Assembly (NCBI GenBank): GCA_002270295.1
Contig: NISF01000011.1
Coordinates: forward strand, 22,274-86,273
Length of the DNA: 64,000 bases
From: Enterobacter sp. 10-1
Lineage (GTDB): Bacteria; Pseudomonadota; Gammaproteobacteria; Enterobacterales; Enterobacteriaceae
Direction: 5' to 3'
Each line of letters begins with the position of its first letter. Positions within the stretch are counted from its first letter, which is position 1. Below, piece after piece: positions 1 to 8,518 of this stretch. Both the position numbers and the translations under genes were made by a program. The notes under the pieces were generated by a model. It did not search any database. It was not told the origin of the DNA and saw nothing but the letters and a program-made list of their open reading frames with translations.

Positions 1-535
1 AGGTCAGAGCGGCCATACTGCGGTGGCCGGCGATTTCATCATCCGGAATAACGGTCACATCAACCAGCGGGAAAGCACTACTGTAGAGGCTGCCTGCCAG
101 CGCCGGATCGTCAAACTCATCCAGCCAGCGGGTGGAGTACGGATACGGGCTGCGCTTACCGGTATAGAACAGGACCGGTATCACCAGGGGCAACTTCTTA
201 TGGCCTGCTTCCAGATGGCGCTGCATGGCTGCCACGGCATAGCGTATCAGGCGAAAAGCCATATGTTTGTCCGGCGAAGACTGGTGCTCAATGAGCACGT
301 GAACGTAGCCGTCACCGCCGGTGGTTTTCAGGCTGTAGAGAACGTCACTGAAATACTGGCGGAGGTCATCCTCAACAAACGAGCCGGATTCCAGCTTCAG
401 CGTAGTGAGGTCACAGATGGCACGCAGCTTTGCCGGGAGATGTAGCTCCATGAAATCCCGGGCTATCTCCGGCTGCGTCAGGAACTGCCTGAATGTCGCA
501 TCGTGGGGTGTGGGCGTAGTGGTTTTCTTTTTCAT
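1..535 (-). CDS. Rpn family PD-(D/E)XK nuclease / transposase-like protein, cut by the window edge
   Basis: The reverse strand is open from an ATG at 535 to the left edge, so only the N-terminal about 178 residues are visible. The protein starts [19 protein letters not shown] and contains [15 protein letters not shown] and [14 protein letters not shown], which are hallmarks of the YhgA-like/Rpn family (PF04754). Members in E. coli are PD-(D/E)XK endonucleases that promote recombination. The acidic [10 protein letters not shown] segment and IEHQS fit the nuclease core. Family assignment rests on recognised motifs; activity is inferred. A shorter, diverged piece of the same gene lies at 62866-63118, also on the minus strand. 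Confidence 0.8.
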   Translation of the reverse strand, partial: MKKKTTTPTPHDATFRQFLTQPEIARDFMELHLPAKLRAICDLTTLKLESGSFVEDDLRQYFSDVLYSLKTTGGDGYVHVLIEHQSSPDKHMAFRLIRYAVAAMQRHLEAGHKKLPLVIPVLFYTGKRSPYPYSTRWLDEFDDPALAGSLYSSAFPLVDVTVIPDDEIAGHRSMAALT

Positions 536-868
536 CGATCCATGCTCTGAAAAATGACCCAGTCATAATATCACAGGCAAAAAATGCTAACATTCGCGTA
601 GAAGGCACTTGTCGTTCCTTCAGGGGGGCAGTGCCGGGGTGGTTCTGTCCTCCGCCTTTCTTCTCAGGCATGACTTTCCGTGATGCCAGTCACTCTACAG
701 TTACATACATCTCTGAAGACATTTAAGTGGTCATGTATTTTATGGCCTCACATATCTGGTCACATTAGCGCGGAGGCAGAGGAAGCTCCCGGTATTGTTG
801 ACGCATGCCCTAATGTGACATCGGTTATCCCTTCACATTTTGATATACCGTCATGCGTGTCTTTCTTT
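536..868. other. Gene-free stretch between rpn and parH
   Basis: No convincing gene is present. The one visible structure is a 9-bp inverted repeat, GTCACATTA at 759-767 and TAATGTGAC at 811-819, separated by 43 bases. It might be a regulator site or part of an extended centromere; the sequence does not decide. Confidence 0.5.
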
Positions 869-1018
869 TACTCATTTGAGTTTTTACTTACTCCGTGAGT
901 TTTTGAGTATATGAGCCTTTGTGTAAATGTGTGTTTTTGCTTTTACTCATTTAACTGAGGTGGTAAACTCAAAAACTCAGAAGAGTAATTGAGTAAATAC
1001 ACAAAGGAGTTTTTGAGT
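869..1018. promoter_or_regulatory. parH: parH-like centromere and parFG operator made of ACTC boxes
   Basis: The 150 bases before parF hold twelve ACTC tetramers, counting both orientations. ACTC lies at 870, 890, 945, 967 and 975. GAGT lies at 878, 897, 905, 983, 991, 1007 and 1015. AT-rich spacers separate them. In the TP228 parFGH system ParG binds ACTC-type boxes in the centromere and the operator. That fits the neighbouring proteins, which closely resemble TP228 ParF and ParG. The last boxes overlap the parF ribosome-binding region, as expected for autorepression. The split between centromere and operator is inferred. Confidence 0.75.
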
Positions 1019-1639
1019 ATGAAGGTAATTTCTTTTCTTAACCCTAAAGGCGGTTCAGGTAAAACCACGGCAGTAATCAATGTGAGTACTGCAATGGCTC
1101 GAGCGGGATACAACATCGCAGTTGTGGATACAGATCCTCAGATGAGCCTGACAACCTGGAGTAAATCTGGGAAGGCTGCATTTGATGTGTTTACCGCCGC
1201 TTCTGAAAAAGATGTATATGGCATTAGGAAAGACCTTACTGAATATGATTTTGTCATCGTTGATGGTGCCGGTTCGCTTTCCGTTATTACATCTGCTGCG
1301 GTAATGGTCAGCGATCTTGTTATCATTCCGGTTACTCCCAGCCCGCTTGATTTTTCTGCAGCAGGAAGCGTTGTCACTGTCCTTGAAGCGCAGGCATATA
1401 GCCGGAAAGTTGAAGCTCGTTTTCTCATTACCCGAAAAATCGAACAGGCAACCATGCTTAGTGTTCTAAAAGAAAGCATCAGGGACACTGGAGTTAAATC
1501 GTTCCGCACGGCTATTACCCAGCGTCAGATTTACGTCAAATCGATTCTTGATGGTGACAGCGTGTTCGAGTCTAGTGATGGAGCGGCTAAAGGTGAAGTC
1601 GAAATCCTTACAAAAGAGATAGTTAGCATATTTGAGTAA
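1019..1639 (+). CDS. parF: ParF partition ATPase (ParA superfamily, type Ib)
   Basis: This 206-residue Walker-type ATPase drives plasmid segregation on the nucleoid. It begins MKVISFLNPKGGSGKTTA, with the deviant Walker A motif at residues 9-17, followed by VVDTDPQMSL (Walker A') and YDFVIVDGAGSL (Walker B). There is no N-terminal DNA-binding extension, which marks the short ParF type. The sequence closely resembles ParF of Salmonella plasmid TP228 as remembered. The ATG at 1019 is preferred over an upstream TTG at 989 because AAAGGAG lies at the right distance and homologues start there. It is followed after 52 bases by parG and preceded by the ACTC-box array, so ParG probably represses the pair. 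Confidence 0.95.
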   Translation: MKVISFLNPKGGSGKTTAVINVSTAMARAGYNIAVVDTDPQMSLTTWSKSGKAAFDVFTAASEKDVYGIRKDLTEYDFVIVDGAGSLSVITSAAVMVSDLVIIPVTPSPLDFSAAGSVVTVLEAQAYSRKVEARFLITRKIEQATMLSVLKESIRDTGVKSFRTAITQRQIYVKSILDGDSVFESSDGAAKGEVEILTKEIVSIFE

Positions 1640-1691
1640 TTGTGTTTTTACTTATATACTCAAATGAGTAATTGATGATAGGAGTAAATAT

Positions 1692-1922
1692 ATGGCACTT
1701 GAAAAAGCCCATAGTGGTAGCAAAAAAATGACATTCGGTGAGAACAGAGACCTCGATAGGGTGGTTTCTGCGCCAGCCCTATCAGGAAAAGTTAAGCGTG
1801 TTAACGTCAATTTTGATGAGGATAAACACACCAGATTTAAAGCCGCCTGCGTGCGAAATGGAACTTCAATAACGGATGTCATCAACCAACTTGTAGATGG
1901 TTGGCTTAAAGAAAATGAATAA
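1692..1922 (+). CDS. parG: ParG centromere-binding protein (ribbon-helix-helix)
   Basis: A 76-residue partner of ParF. The flexible N-terminus (MALEKAHSGSKKMTFGENRDL) is followed by a ribbon-helix-helix fold. The beta strand is KRVNVNFDEDKHTRFKAAC and the helices run through TSITDVINQLVDGWL. In TP228 the N-terminal tail stimulates ParF ATP hydrolysis and polymerisation, and the RHH dimer binds ACTC boxes. The short gap after parF contains further ACTC/GAGT tetramers at 1634, 1658, 1666 and 1682, the last overlapping the ribosome-binding site. That suggests extra ParG contacts. Length and motifs match the family. Confidence 0.93.
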   Translation: MALEKAHSGSKKMTFGENRDLDRVVSAPALSGKVKRVNVNFDEDKHTRFKAACVRNGTSITDVINQLVDGWLKENE

Positions 1923-1954
1923 CCGCCATTTAAGCAGTAATGTACATCGGACTG

Positions 1955-2155
1955 TCAGTGTCGAGGGATACTGCTGGCGTCCTCTTCAGGCTGTGGGGCG
2001 CGACCAGGCGCATTGAACGTGATGGTGATGATCTTTCTGGCCAGCCCCTCATTAGAAAGGGCATCATCCACACTGACATCACGAATCAGTGGACTTTCCT
2101 CTTCTATATGTTGGGCAATATCCCGCAGCCACTCTGCCAGCATTTCTCTGTCCAT
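1955..2155 (-). CDS. Hypothetical small acidic protein
   Basis: The family is not recognised. The product would be 66 residues starting MDREMLAEWLRDIAQHIEEESP, a helical acidic N-terminus, ending in a polar tail (RAPQPEEDASSIPRH). The start at 2155 has GGAG four bases upstream. A longer form starting at 2263 is also open but has no good ribosome-binding site. It is convergent with parG and is the only leading-side minus-strand gene here apart from rpn and gene X. It may be real, but codon bias is the only other support. Confidence 0.4.
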   Translation of the reverse strand: MDREMLAEWLRDIAQHIEEESPLIRDVSVDDALSNEGLARKIITITFNAPGRAPQPEEDASSIPRH

Positions 2156-2448
2156 CTTTCTCCGCTCCGGTTGCGTACATTCAGCATCAACATACCACAC
2201 CAGGAAAAGTGAAGTCTGCGTGGTGTGGTTAAAAGATAACCGTTTTGTCAGGCGTGCTGTCATCCGTGCTGGTAGCGACCTGCGCGGAATACCCTCATTT
2301 TATACACAGGATTGCCCACCGAAATTGTGGACAGCAACGATGAAAATACGATGTCGCTGCGCTCCTCATTCATACCGCTCTGCTGTGAACGCCGTGCCGC
2401 TACTGTAGCCGGGCCGCTGTGCAGAAAAGGGAGGCTTCGCCACCATCC
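2156..2448. other. Gene-free stretch before the methyltransferase unit
   Basis: No convincing gene was found between the small minus-strand gene and repeat module A. The stretch is probably leader sequence or degraded sequence at the far end of the leading region. Confidence 0.4.
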
Positions 2449-2622
2449 TCACCCGGTCGCAGTGATTTCAAAATGCATTTTCCTCTGTCTTCCCGTCGTT
2501 CTCCGGCTCAATTTTCGCCGTCAAACCGTCCAGTCAGCGTCTGCTTTTATCTGCGCTGCGGCTTGCGGTGGTGCCCTTGTCTGCTCCGCTTTTCGCCCGG
2601 CTGTCGTATCGGCACGGCGTAA
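2449..2622. repeat. Leading-region intergenic repeat, family 1, copy A
   Basis: About 174 bases just upstream of the DNA methyltransferase gene match 4218-4388 (copy B) along their whole length, with scattered differences. Shared blocks include ACCCGGTCGC, CTTCCCGTCGTT, GCGCTGCGGCTT and TCGGCACGGCGTAA. Both copies end 30-40 bases before a + strand gene start, so they look like promoter or leader modules. A role as a single-strand (Frpo-type) promoter during plasmid entry is inferred from position only. Confidence 0.75.
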
Positions 2623-2653
2623 CTGGCGCCGCATTTGAATAAGGAGAATGATT

Positions 2654-3331
2654 ATGTCCCGTCTGATTTTGGGTGACTGTGTGCAGGTAATGACTGGCAT
2701 TCCTGAGAAGGCTGTCGATTTCATACTGACTGACCCGCCATACCTCGTTGGTTTTCGTGACCGTCAGGGCCGCACCATTGCCGGTGATAAAACGGATGAA
2801 TGGCTGCAACCTGCCTGTAATGAAATGTACCGCGTACTGAAAAAAGACGCGCTGATGGTGAGTTTCTACGGCTGGAACCGTGTCGATCGTTTTATGGCTG
2901 CCTGGAAAAATGCGGGATTCAGCGTTGCCGGCCACCTGGTGTTTACCAAAACGTACTCGTCCAAATCGGCTTATGTCGGCTACCGCCATGAATGCGCCTA
3001 TATCCTGGCAAAAGGCCGTCCACGTCTGCCGCAAAACCCGCTTCCGGACGTACTGGGCTGGAAATACAGCGGCAACCGGCACCACCCGACCGAAAAACCT
3101 GTAACCAGCCTGCAACCGCTGATTGAGTCCTTCACACATCCCGGCGCGATTGTGCTCGATCCGTTTGCCGGCAGTGGCTCCACCTGCGTGGCTGCCCTCC
3201 AGTCTGGCCGTCGCTACATCGGTATCGAACTGCTGGAGCAGTACCACCGGGCCGGGCAGCAGCGTCTGGCCGCTGTCCGGCGCGCCATGCAGTACCCGGC
3301 CGCTAACGACGACCTGCCGGAGGCCGCGTAA
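2654..3331 (+). CDS. Plasmid DNA methyltransferase (YubD/YdcA-like, DPPY type)
   Basis: A 225-residue SAM-dependent amino-methyltransferase. Catalytic motif IV appears first, as LTDPPYLVGF near residue 27. SAM-binding motif I, VLDPFAGSGSTC, comes near residue 165, the order of beta-class N6-adenine/N4-cytosine enzymes. It resembles the orphan methylase found in F-type leading regions, which may protect the incoming plasmid from restriction. The ATG at 2654 is preferred over the one at 2648 because AAGGAG at 2641 leaves only one base before the latter. The stop codon overlaps the next gene's start (TAATG), so the two are probably co-translated. No cognate restriction enzyme is present. Confidence 0.88.
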   Translation: MSRLILGDCVQVMTGIPEKAVDFILTDPPYLVGFRDRQGRTIAGDKTDEWLQPACNEMYRVLKKDALMVSFYGWNRVDRFMAAWKNAGFSVAGHLVFTKTYSSKSAYVGYRHECAYILAKGRPRLPQNPLPDVLGWKYSGNRHHPTEKPVTSLQPLIESFTHPGAIVLDPFAGSGSTCVAALQSGRRYIGIELLEQYHRAGQQRLAAVRRAMQYPAANDDLPEAA

Positions 3332-3552
3332 TGAATTATCAGGGACATGAACAACTGCGTGACGACCTGGCCGCGCTTTCCAGCACCATGAGCGACCTGC
3401 GCCTGCATATCCGGGCGCTGGAAGTAAAGTATCACGACGGATGCCCCGCGCTGGTTGATGCGCTGGCCGCTGATTTCCTGCGCAATCTCAACGCGGAGTA
3501 TCTGACCGTTTACCTGCGCGTGCTGGCGTTCAGCGACTGTTTTCACGACTGA
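3331..3552 (+). CDS. Small leading-region protein of unknown function
   Basis: A 73-residue protein (MNYQGHEQLRDDLAALSSTMSD) that is helical and acidic, with leucine spacing suggesting a short coiled coil at residues 8-40. Its start overlaps the methyltransferase stop by one base, which supports expression from the same mRNA. It occupies the yubE-like position of F-type leading regions. No catalytic motif is visible and I do not recognise a function. Confidence 0.65.
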   Translation: MNYQGHEQLRDDLAALSSTMSDLRLHIRALEVKYHDGCPALVDALAADFLRNLNAEYLTVYLRVLAFSDCFHD

Positions 3553-3608
3553 CTGCGACCGGGCGGTGTTCCGCCCGGCCTTCTTACCCGATTTTGAGGA
3601 GATTACCC

Positions 3609-4025
3609 ATGTATGGAACCCGACAAGCGCTTTGTGAGGAACTGGCGCGGATGTTTACCCACGATGAACCCCTGGCTCTGCTGGTCTGGACGGAGGAGGG
3701 GATTCACTCCGCGTGCCGGGAACTGCGACCAACAGACGACGAGATTACGGCCCTGCTGGAAACGGTCGGCAACAGCGACATGGAGGTGTATCGCCGGGAA
3801 GGCGTCACGGATGCGTCGGTGTGCGATCTGCTGACCCGCCATCGTGAAGCGGTTAACCGGCAGGTAATGGTCCCGGCGCAGGTGCTTTCGCGCCTGGTGC
3901 ATGACGCAGAACGCAAGCTGGTTCACCAGGAGGGGCTGGCATGGGAGGCGGGCGGGCCGACACCCGCGCGTATCCGTCAGGGAATGGCGGACGTGGAGGT
4001 GCTGAAAGCGCTGCTGGCAGCGTGA
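3609..4025 (+). CDS. DUF1380-like leading-region protein
   Basis: A 138-residue protein beginning MYGTRQALCEELARMFTHDEPLALLVWTEEGI. This opening resembles the DUF1380 family of enterobacterial plasmids, from memory. The ATG at 3609 has GAGGAGA six bases upstream; a TTG at 3594 in the same frame lacks a site. The function of the family is unknown to me. A GC-rich hairpin, GGGCGG...CCGCCC, lies in the gap after the preceding gene. The next gap holds repeat copy B and then ardA. Confidence 0.6.
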   Translation: MYGTRQALCEELARMFTHDEPLALLVWTEEGIHSACRELRPTDDEITALLETVGNSDMEVYRREGVTDASVCDLLTRHREAVNRQVMVPAQVLSRLVHDAERKLVHQEGLAWEAGGPTPARIRQGMADVEVLKALLAA

Positions 4026-4217
4026 GGCGATGCCGGAGGGATAGCCTCCGGCTTTTTCTTCTTCGGATGTCGCGCGGCCGCTCCGCTTTTCTGGCTCATC
4101 CTCCACGCTGTTCCGGCTTCGCGGTGAGTAACGTCCCGAGCGGTCTGCGGCTTACGCCGTGCCTCTACTCTAGCCCGAACGCTGCAAATGCAAGGGTTCA
4201 CTGACGTCGATGCTTTC

Positions 4218-4388
4218 ACCCGGTCGCCGTATGTTTAAATGCCTGTCGCGGTTCTTCCCGTCGTTATCTCGCTCAATATTCGCTCGCTAACCGTCCAGAC
4301 CCTCTCCGCTGTTTACCGGCGCTGCGGCTTCATGCATCGCCCCTGCATTTTTCGCTCCCTGTCGGGCTGTCGTGTCGGCACGGCGTAA
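4218..4388. repeat. Leading-region intergenic repeat, family 1, copy B
   Basis: Second copy of the module seen at 2449-2622, placed immediately upstream of ardA. It shares the same ordered blocks from ACCCGGTCGC to CGGCACGGCGTAA and differs at many single positions, so the duplication is old. It fills most of the 400-base gap between the DUF1380-like gene and ardA. Confidence 0.75.
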
Positions 4389-4426
4389 GCCGGAACTCAG
4401 ACAACATCGACTATGGAGGATTTTTT

Positions 4427-4933
4427 ATGCGCACTACGACCACCACACCGGCTGTTTATGTGGGTACGTATCACAAATACAACTGCGGCAGCATTTTCGG
4501 CAAATGGTTTGATCTGACGGAGTTTGACGGCAGGGAGGATTTTTACGAGGCCTGTCAGGCGCTGCATGCCGATGAATGGGACGCCGAATTTATGTTCCAG
4601 GACCAGGAAGGTATCCCGTCGCAGTTCGTCTCTGAAAGCTCCATTGACTGGGATTTTATCGCCGCTTACAAACGAGCCGAAGAAGAGGGCAGGGAAGCCG
4701 CGTTTATCGCCTGGGCGGAGTATACCGGCGAGTGTGACTATGACGCGTTTGATGATGCATACCGCGGCGAGGCGGAAAGTGAGGAAGACTATGCGCAGGA
4801 GATGGTTGACGATAACGGCCTGCTGAATGAGGTGCCGGAGCCGCTGCGCAGCTACTTCGATTTTGAGGCGTATACCCGGGATTTGTTCAGCAGCGGCTAT
4901 GTGTTCCATGACGGTTATGTCTTCAGTAACTGA
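4427..4933 (+). CDS. ardA: ArdA antirestriction protein (DNA mimic)
   Basis: ArdA imitates B-form DNA and blocks type I restriction enzymes, protecting the plasmid as it enters a new host. The 168-residue length is typical and the protein is strongly acidic. Recognisable segments are VYVGTYHKYNCGSIFGKWFDL at the N-terminus, GEYTGECDYDAFDDAYRG-like sequence in the middle and the anti-restriction-type acidic tail before LRSYFDFEAYTRDLF. TATGGAGGA lies seven bases before the ATG. Repeat copy B directly precedes it. Its place in the leading region lets it be expressed early after transfer. Confidence 0.95.
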   Translation: MRTTTTTPAVYVGTYHKYNCGSIFGKWFDLTEFDGREDFYEACQALHADEWDAEFMFQDQEGIPSQFVSESSIDWDFIAAYKRAEEEGREAAFIAWAEYTGECDYDAFDDAYRGEAESEEDYAQEMVDDNGLLNEVPEPLRSYFDFEAYTRDLFSSGYVFHDGYVFSN

Positions 4934-5221
4934 TTTTCCCCGGCAGGCGGTTTAGCCGCCTGTCAGCCCGCGCGCAAAACCCTGGCAGGCTCTGCCTGCC
5001 GGCGAAGTACGCCGCGCCTGCGGCGCCGCGTATCTCCGCCAGTGCCTGATGTCCCGGTGGTGTCAGAGTATGAGTATCGATGTGTTGTAGCCGGTCGGCG
5101 ATATTCCTGTTCTGTTGATAATCTCTGCGTTGTCGTTGTCAATAGTGGCCATACCGATGGCGTACTGGCTGATATCGCTGTCCTGTCGGTTTTTCTTCCT
5201 GTTGTGTCTGCCTGTGGGCGA
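4934..5221. other. Gene-free stretch after ardA
   Basis: Nearly 290 bases with no convincing gene. It opens with short GC-rich inverted repeats such as GGCAGGCGGTTTAGCCGCCTG, shortly after the ardA stop, which probably act as a terminator. Repeat module C follows. Confidence 0.45.
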
Positions 5222-5375
5222 CTTCCCTGACGGGAACCGGCGCTGTCGTGAACGGAGCCGGTAAACCGTCTCCGCCCTGTCGGGCTTCCATCGCACTGTC
5301 GCAGGTTTAACATCACGCTTGCGGCATCCGTCTACGGATGCGCCGCTCTCACCAGCCCGGCGGTAATGCTGCCGG
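5222..5375. repeat. Leading-region structured repeat, family 2, copy C
   Basis: First of three related modules (also 10090-10243 and 13078-13225). The module holds four short hairpins in fixed order. They are TTCCC-TGAC-GGGAA, a nested CGGAG...CTCCG stem around CGGTAAACCG, GCATCCG-TCTA-CGGATGC, and CCCGGC...GCCGGG. Stem sequences differ between copies while pairing is kept. The module lies about 350 bases before the DUF905-like gene. Confidence 0.8.
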
Positions 5376-5723
5376 GCCTCTTCGGTGCAACGCCGTTTCG
5401 CGCCCGCGCGTTCCGTCGTTGCGGCGGGTTCCTGCTCATTCCTGGCCTGGTTTTTTCACCCTTTTGAGTCCTTTCGCCGGGGCTGAGACAAGCACAGCCG
5501 CTGTCAGCTGTCCAGGGTAAATGGCACGCGGTAAACCGCGCCCCGGACATCCGCCATCGCCCGCGCTGGTTTACGCCCCTGCGGCGAACGGCTCTCAAAC
5601 GGGTGAAGGTAACAACCAGCGGGGGCGTTCAGCAGGTCCCCGCAAAACGTCAAAACCGCGGCCCCGGCAACTCAACGGGTGAGGGTTTTTTAAAAGCAAA
5701 ACAGGTTCAGAAGGAGGAGCAAC
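5376..5723. other. GC-rich leader between repeat C and the DUF905-like gene
   Basis: No gene is apparent. The stretch contains a CGCGG-TAAA-CCGCG hairpin near 5530 and a run of other short GC stems. It ends with AGAAGGAGGAG, the ribosome-binding site of the next gene. It is probably a long structured 5' leader. Confidence 0.45.
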
Positions 5724-5954
5724 ATGAGCGAGGCGCTGGCGGTTTTACCCGACGACACCTTTACCCGCGAACAGGCTGAGGCCGTTGCGTCACAGTACAC
5801 CAACGTGGCGATAGAGGACGATCAGGGTTCGCATTTTCGTCTGGTTGTCCGTAAGGACGGTGAAATGGTCTGGCGCACGTGGAACTTTGAGCCGGGCGGC
5901 ACGTACTGGCTCAACCGTTATATCGCGGACTACGGTATCCGCAAGCCGCAGTAA
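5724..5954 (+). CDS. DUF905-like small protein
   Basis: A 76-residue protein, [20 protein letters not shown] at the start, followed by an alternating strand/helix pattern ([29 protein letters not shown]). This matches the DUF905 family of F-like plasmids as I remember it. No function is established to my knowledge. AAGGAGGAG precedes the ATG. It lies 73 bases upstream of the ParB-like gene and probably shares its transcript. Confidence 0.7.
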   Translation: MSEALAVLPDDTFTREQAEAVASQYTNVAIEDDQGSHFRLVVRKDGEMVWRTWNFEPGGTYWLNRYIADYGIRKPQ

Positions 5955-6027
5955 GAAAGAGGTGCCCTGCCGGAGCGCGAACTCCGCAGGGCCGGACAAT
6001 CATTAATATCCCACAGGAGTATCAACT

Positions 6028-8037
6028 ATGTCAGTAACCGATGTTAAAGCAAAAGCACCCAAAAAAGCGAGCAGCAAAAAAATCACGAAAGCGCAGGAAG
6101 AAGCCCTGAAAGCCGCCCTTGAGGCCGCTGTCATCGAGTATGTTCCGCTGTCCAGTCTCGCTAAATCCCCGCTGAACGTGCGCACCATCCCGTATTCCGT
6201 GGACAGCGTTCGCGGTCTGGCTGACTCCATCGAGGCGCTCGGACTGCTGCAGAACCTGATTGTTCACACCCTCGTGGACGGACAATCCGGCGTGGCCGCA
6301 GGTGGCCGCCGACTGACTGCCCTGAATCTGCTGGCGCAGGAAGACCGTCTTGCGGCCGATCATACCGTCATGGTGAAACGCGTCTCAGACGACATTGCTG
6401 CCCTTGCCTCCATTGCTGAGAACGAGCAGCGCGCCGCCATGCATCCCGCCGAGCAAATCGCAGGTTTCCGTACGCTGGCAGAGCAGGGCAAAACCCCCGC
6501 GCAGATTGGCGACGCCCTCGGCTTCGGCTCCCGCCACGTGCAGCGCATGCTGAAGCTGGCAAACCTCGCCCCGTCCCTGATGGATAAGCTCGCACAGGAC
6601 GAACTGACCGTTGAGCAGTGTCAGGCGCTCTGTCTCGAGGACGATCCTGCCCGTCAGGTTGAGGTATTTGAAAGCGTGAAGGCCAGCTGGTCGAACGCGC
6701 CCGCACACCTGATTAAACGCGCCATTACCGACACCGAGATGCGCACCGACAACACCAAATTCCGGTTTATCGGGCGCGAAGCGTACGAGGCGGCGGGAGG
6801 TTACGTCCGTGAAGATCTGTTCAGCCAGGAAGAGGGCGACGGCACGGCAGACAGCGTGCTGGTTGAGCGTCTGGTGCAGGAGAAGCTGGAACGTATCGCG
6901 CAGGACATTCAGCAGCGTGAGGGCTGGGCATGGAGTCGCGGACGCGCAGCCCGCATCTGGTACCACGGCGAAGACGGTAAAGAGTTCGTTCAGCCTGTTG
7001 AACCCGATCCGGTGTACACCCCTGAACAACAGCAGCGTCTTGATGCGCTGCGGGAGCAGTACGACACATATGACAGCGTTTGCGACGAGTCGGATGCGAT
7101 CGAAGCGGACATCCTCGCCATTCAGGCGGCGGCAGAAGTCAGCGCGTGGACTGACGACATGAAGTCAGGCGCGGGGGTGATGGTCAGCCTGTACGAAGGG
7201 CAGGTGTACGTCCAGCGCGGTGTGCGCCTGAAAGCGGATATGCCGGAAAAAACCGAAACCAGCAGCGTAACGGTGCCGTTCACCTCGCGCCAGCCCGACG
7301 CCGCAGAGGGGATCAGCGTTCCGCTGCTCACGAAAATGACCTCCGAGCGTACGCTGGCAGTCCAGGCAGCGCTGATGCAGCAGCCCGAAAAGGCGGTGGC
7401 GCTGATGGTCTGGCGCATGTGTATCTGCGTCTTCTCGGGCTGTCTGACCACGACGCATCCGTTCCGTATCAGCCTCACCGTGTCTCACGGCAGCCTGACG
7501 GAGAACGCCCCGTCCGGTAAGGATGGTGCAGCGTTTAACATCCTGATGACCGAACAGGCAAGGCTGAAAGCCCTGCTGCCGGAAGGGTGGGAGAAGGACT
7601 TCACCACCTTCTTTGCCCTTGACGGCGGGGTGTTGATGTCGCTGATGGCCTTCTGCACGGCCTGTTCCGTTGACGGGGTACAGACCCGCGATATGGGGCA
7701 CACCTCCCGCAGTACCCTCGATACGGTCGAGGCGGCAATCGGCTTCCACCTGCGCGACTGGTGGCAGCCGACGAAGGACAACTACTTCGGCAGCCTGAAA
7801 CATCCGCAGATTGTGGCCTCCCTGAAAGAGGCGGGGCTGACGGGCGCGGCGGGTGATGCGGAGAAGATGAAGAAGGGCGATGCAGCAGCGCATGCGGAGC
7901 ACTTTATGCAGCACACCCGCTGGGTTCCGGCATGGCTGAAAGGACCAGAGCCAGCGGCTGAATCCGGTGCTGACGACGCGGTTTCCGATACCGACAGCAC
8001 TGACAACGACACCACCAACACGGCACACGCCGCCTGA
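6028..8037 (+). CDS. ParB/Spo0J-domain protein of the leading region (YubM-like)
   Basis: A 669-residue protein. After a lysine-rich start comes the ParB N-terminal domain, with VPLSSLAKSPLNVRTI and VAAGGRRLTALNLL, the latter aligning with the GxxRxxA nucleotide-binding box. Next is a helix-turn-helix (KTPAQIGDALGFGSRHVQRMLKL, about residues 155-180). A long C-terminal region of unknown role covers the remaining two thirds. It resembles YubM of F, which sits just upstream of psiB in the same way. There is no ParA partner next to it and the plasmid's partition system is parFG. A transfer-related or nuclease-like role is therefore as likely as partition. Confidence 0.85.
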   Translation: MSVTDVKAKAPKKASSKKITKAQEEALKAALEAAVIEYVPLSSLAKSPLNVRTIPYSVDSVRGLADSIEALGLLQNLIVHTLVDGQSGVAAGGRRLTALNLLAQEDRLAADHTVMVKRVSDDIAALASIAENEQRAAMHPAEQIAGFRTLAEQGKTPAQIGDALGFGSRHVQRMLKLANLAPSLMDKLAQDELTVEQCQALCLEDDPARQVEVFESVKASWSNAPAHLIKRAITDTEMRTDNTKFRFIGREAYEAAGGYVREDLFSQEEGDGTADSVLVERLVQEKLERIAQDIQQREGWAWSRGRAARIWYHGEDGKEFVQPVEPDPVYTPEQQQRLDALREQYDTYDSVCDESDAIEADILAIQAAAEVSAWTDDMKSGAGVMVSLYEGQVYVQRGVRLKADMPEKTETSSVTVPFTSRQPDAAEGISVPLLTKMTSERTLAVQAALMQQPEKAVALMVWRMCICVFSGCLTTTHPFRISLTVSHGSLTENAPSGKDGAAFNILMTEQARLKALLPEGWEKDFTTFFALDGGVLMSLMAFCTACSVDGVQTRDMGHTSRSTLDTVEAAIGFHLRDWWQPTKDNYFGSLKHPQIVASLKEAGLTGAAGDAEKMKKGDAAAHAEHFMQHTRWVPAWLKGPEPAAESGADDAVSDTDSTDNDTTNTAHAA

Positions 8038-8086
8038 TAACGGAGAGCCGCCCTTGTGTGAACAGGGCGGCAATAAGGAGATATCC

Positions 8087-8518
8087 ATGCGCACTATTCT
8101 TACCCCCGATGTACTGAAAACGATGTCCTGTGATGAGTTTGAGGACTGGCGGGACAGCGGCGAAGACTTTCGCCGCGAACTGACCCACGCCGTTATGCGT
8201 GACCTGTCCTGCCCTGAGAACTGGGATGTAAACGGCGAGTACCGCAGCGAGTTCGGTGGCTTCTTCCCCGTGCAGGTGCGCTTTACGCCCCCGCACGGCA
8301 ACTACCATATTGCCGTGTGCAGTCCGGGTGCCATCAGTCTGGCGTGGATGGTGGTGTTCGTTCCCGCCAGCGGTCGCCCGTTCTCCGTCATTCGTACCCT
8401 GAGCGTCTACCAGCCGGAGCTTGTCAGCCACACCGTCAGCCTGACGGCGCGTCTCGATGCGGACGGATACAGTCAGGCCAGCATCATCAGTATTCTGGCA
8501 GCGGAGGGCGCGGCATGA
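8087..8518 (+). CDS. psiB: PsiB, plasmid SOS inhibition protein B
   Basis: PsiB binds RecA and prevents SOS induction when single-stranded plasmid DNA enters a recipient. The 143-residue protein (MRTILTPDVLKTMSCDEFEDW) keeps the family signature RELTHAVMRDLSCPENWDVN, then EFGGFFPVQVRFTPPHG. The ATG has AAGGAG seven bases upstream. Its stop overlaps the psiA start (ATGA), so the two are translationally coupled as in F. No ssb gene lies beside it, unlike F. Confidence 0.95.
   Translation: MRTILTPDVLKTMSCDEFEDWRDSGEDFRRELTHAVMRDLSCPENWDVNGEYRSEFGGFFPVQVRFTPPHGNYHIAVCSPGAISLAWMVVFVPASGRPFSVIRTLSVYQPELVSHTVSLTARLDADGYSQASIISILAAEGAA

Noticed and set aside
6028..8037. Calling the ParB-domain protein the plasmid partition ParB
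   Set aside because: The partition pair parFG with its own centromere is complete, no ParA partner is adjacent, and the position next to psiB matches YubM of F.
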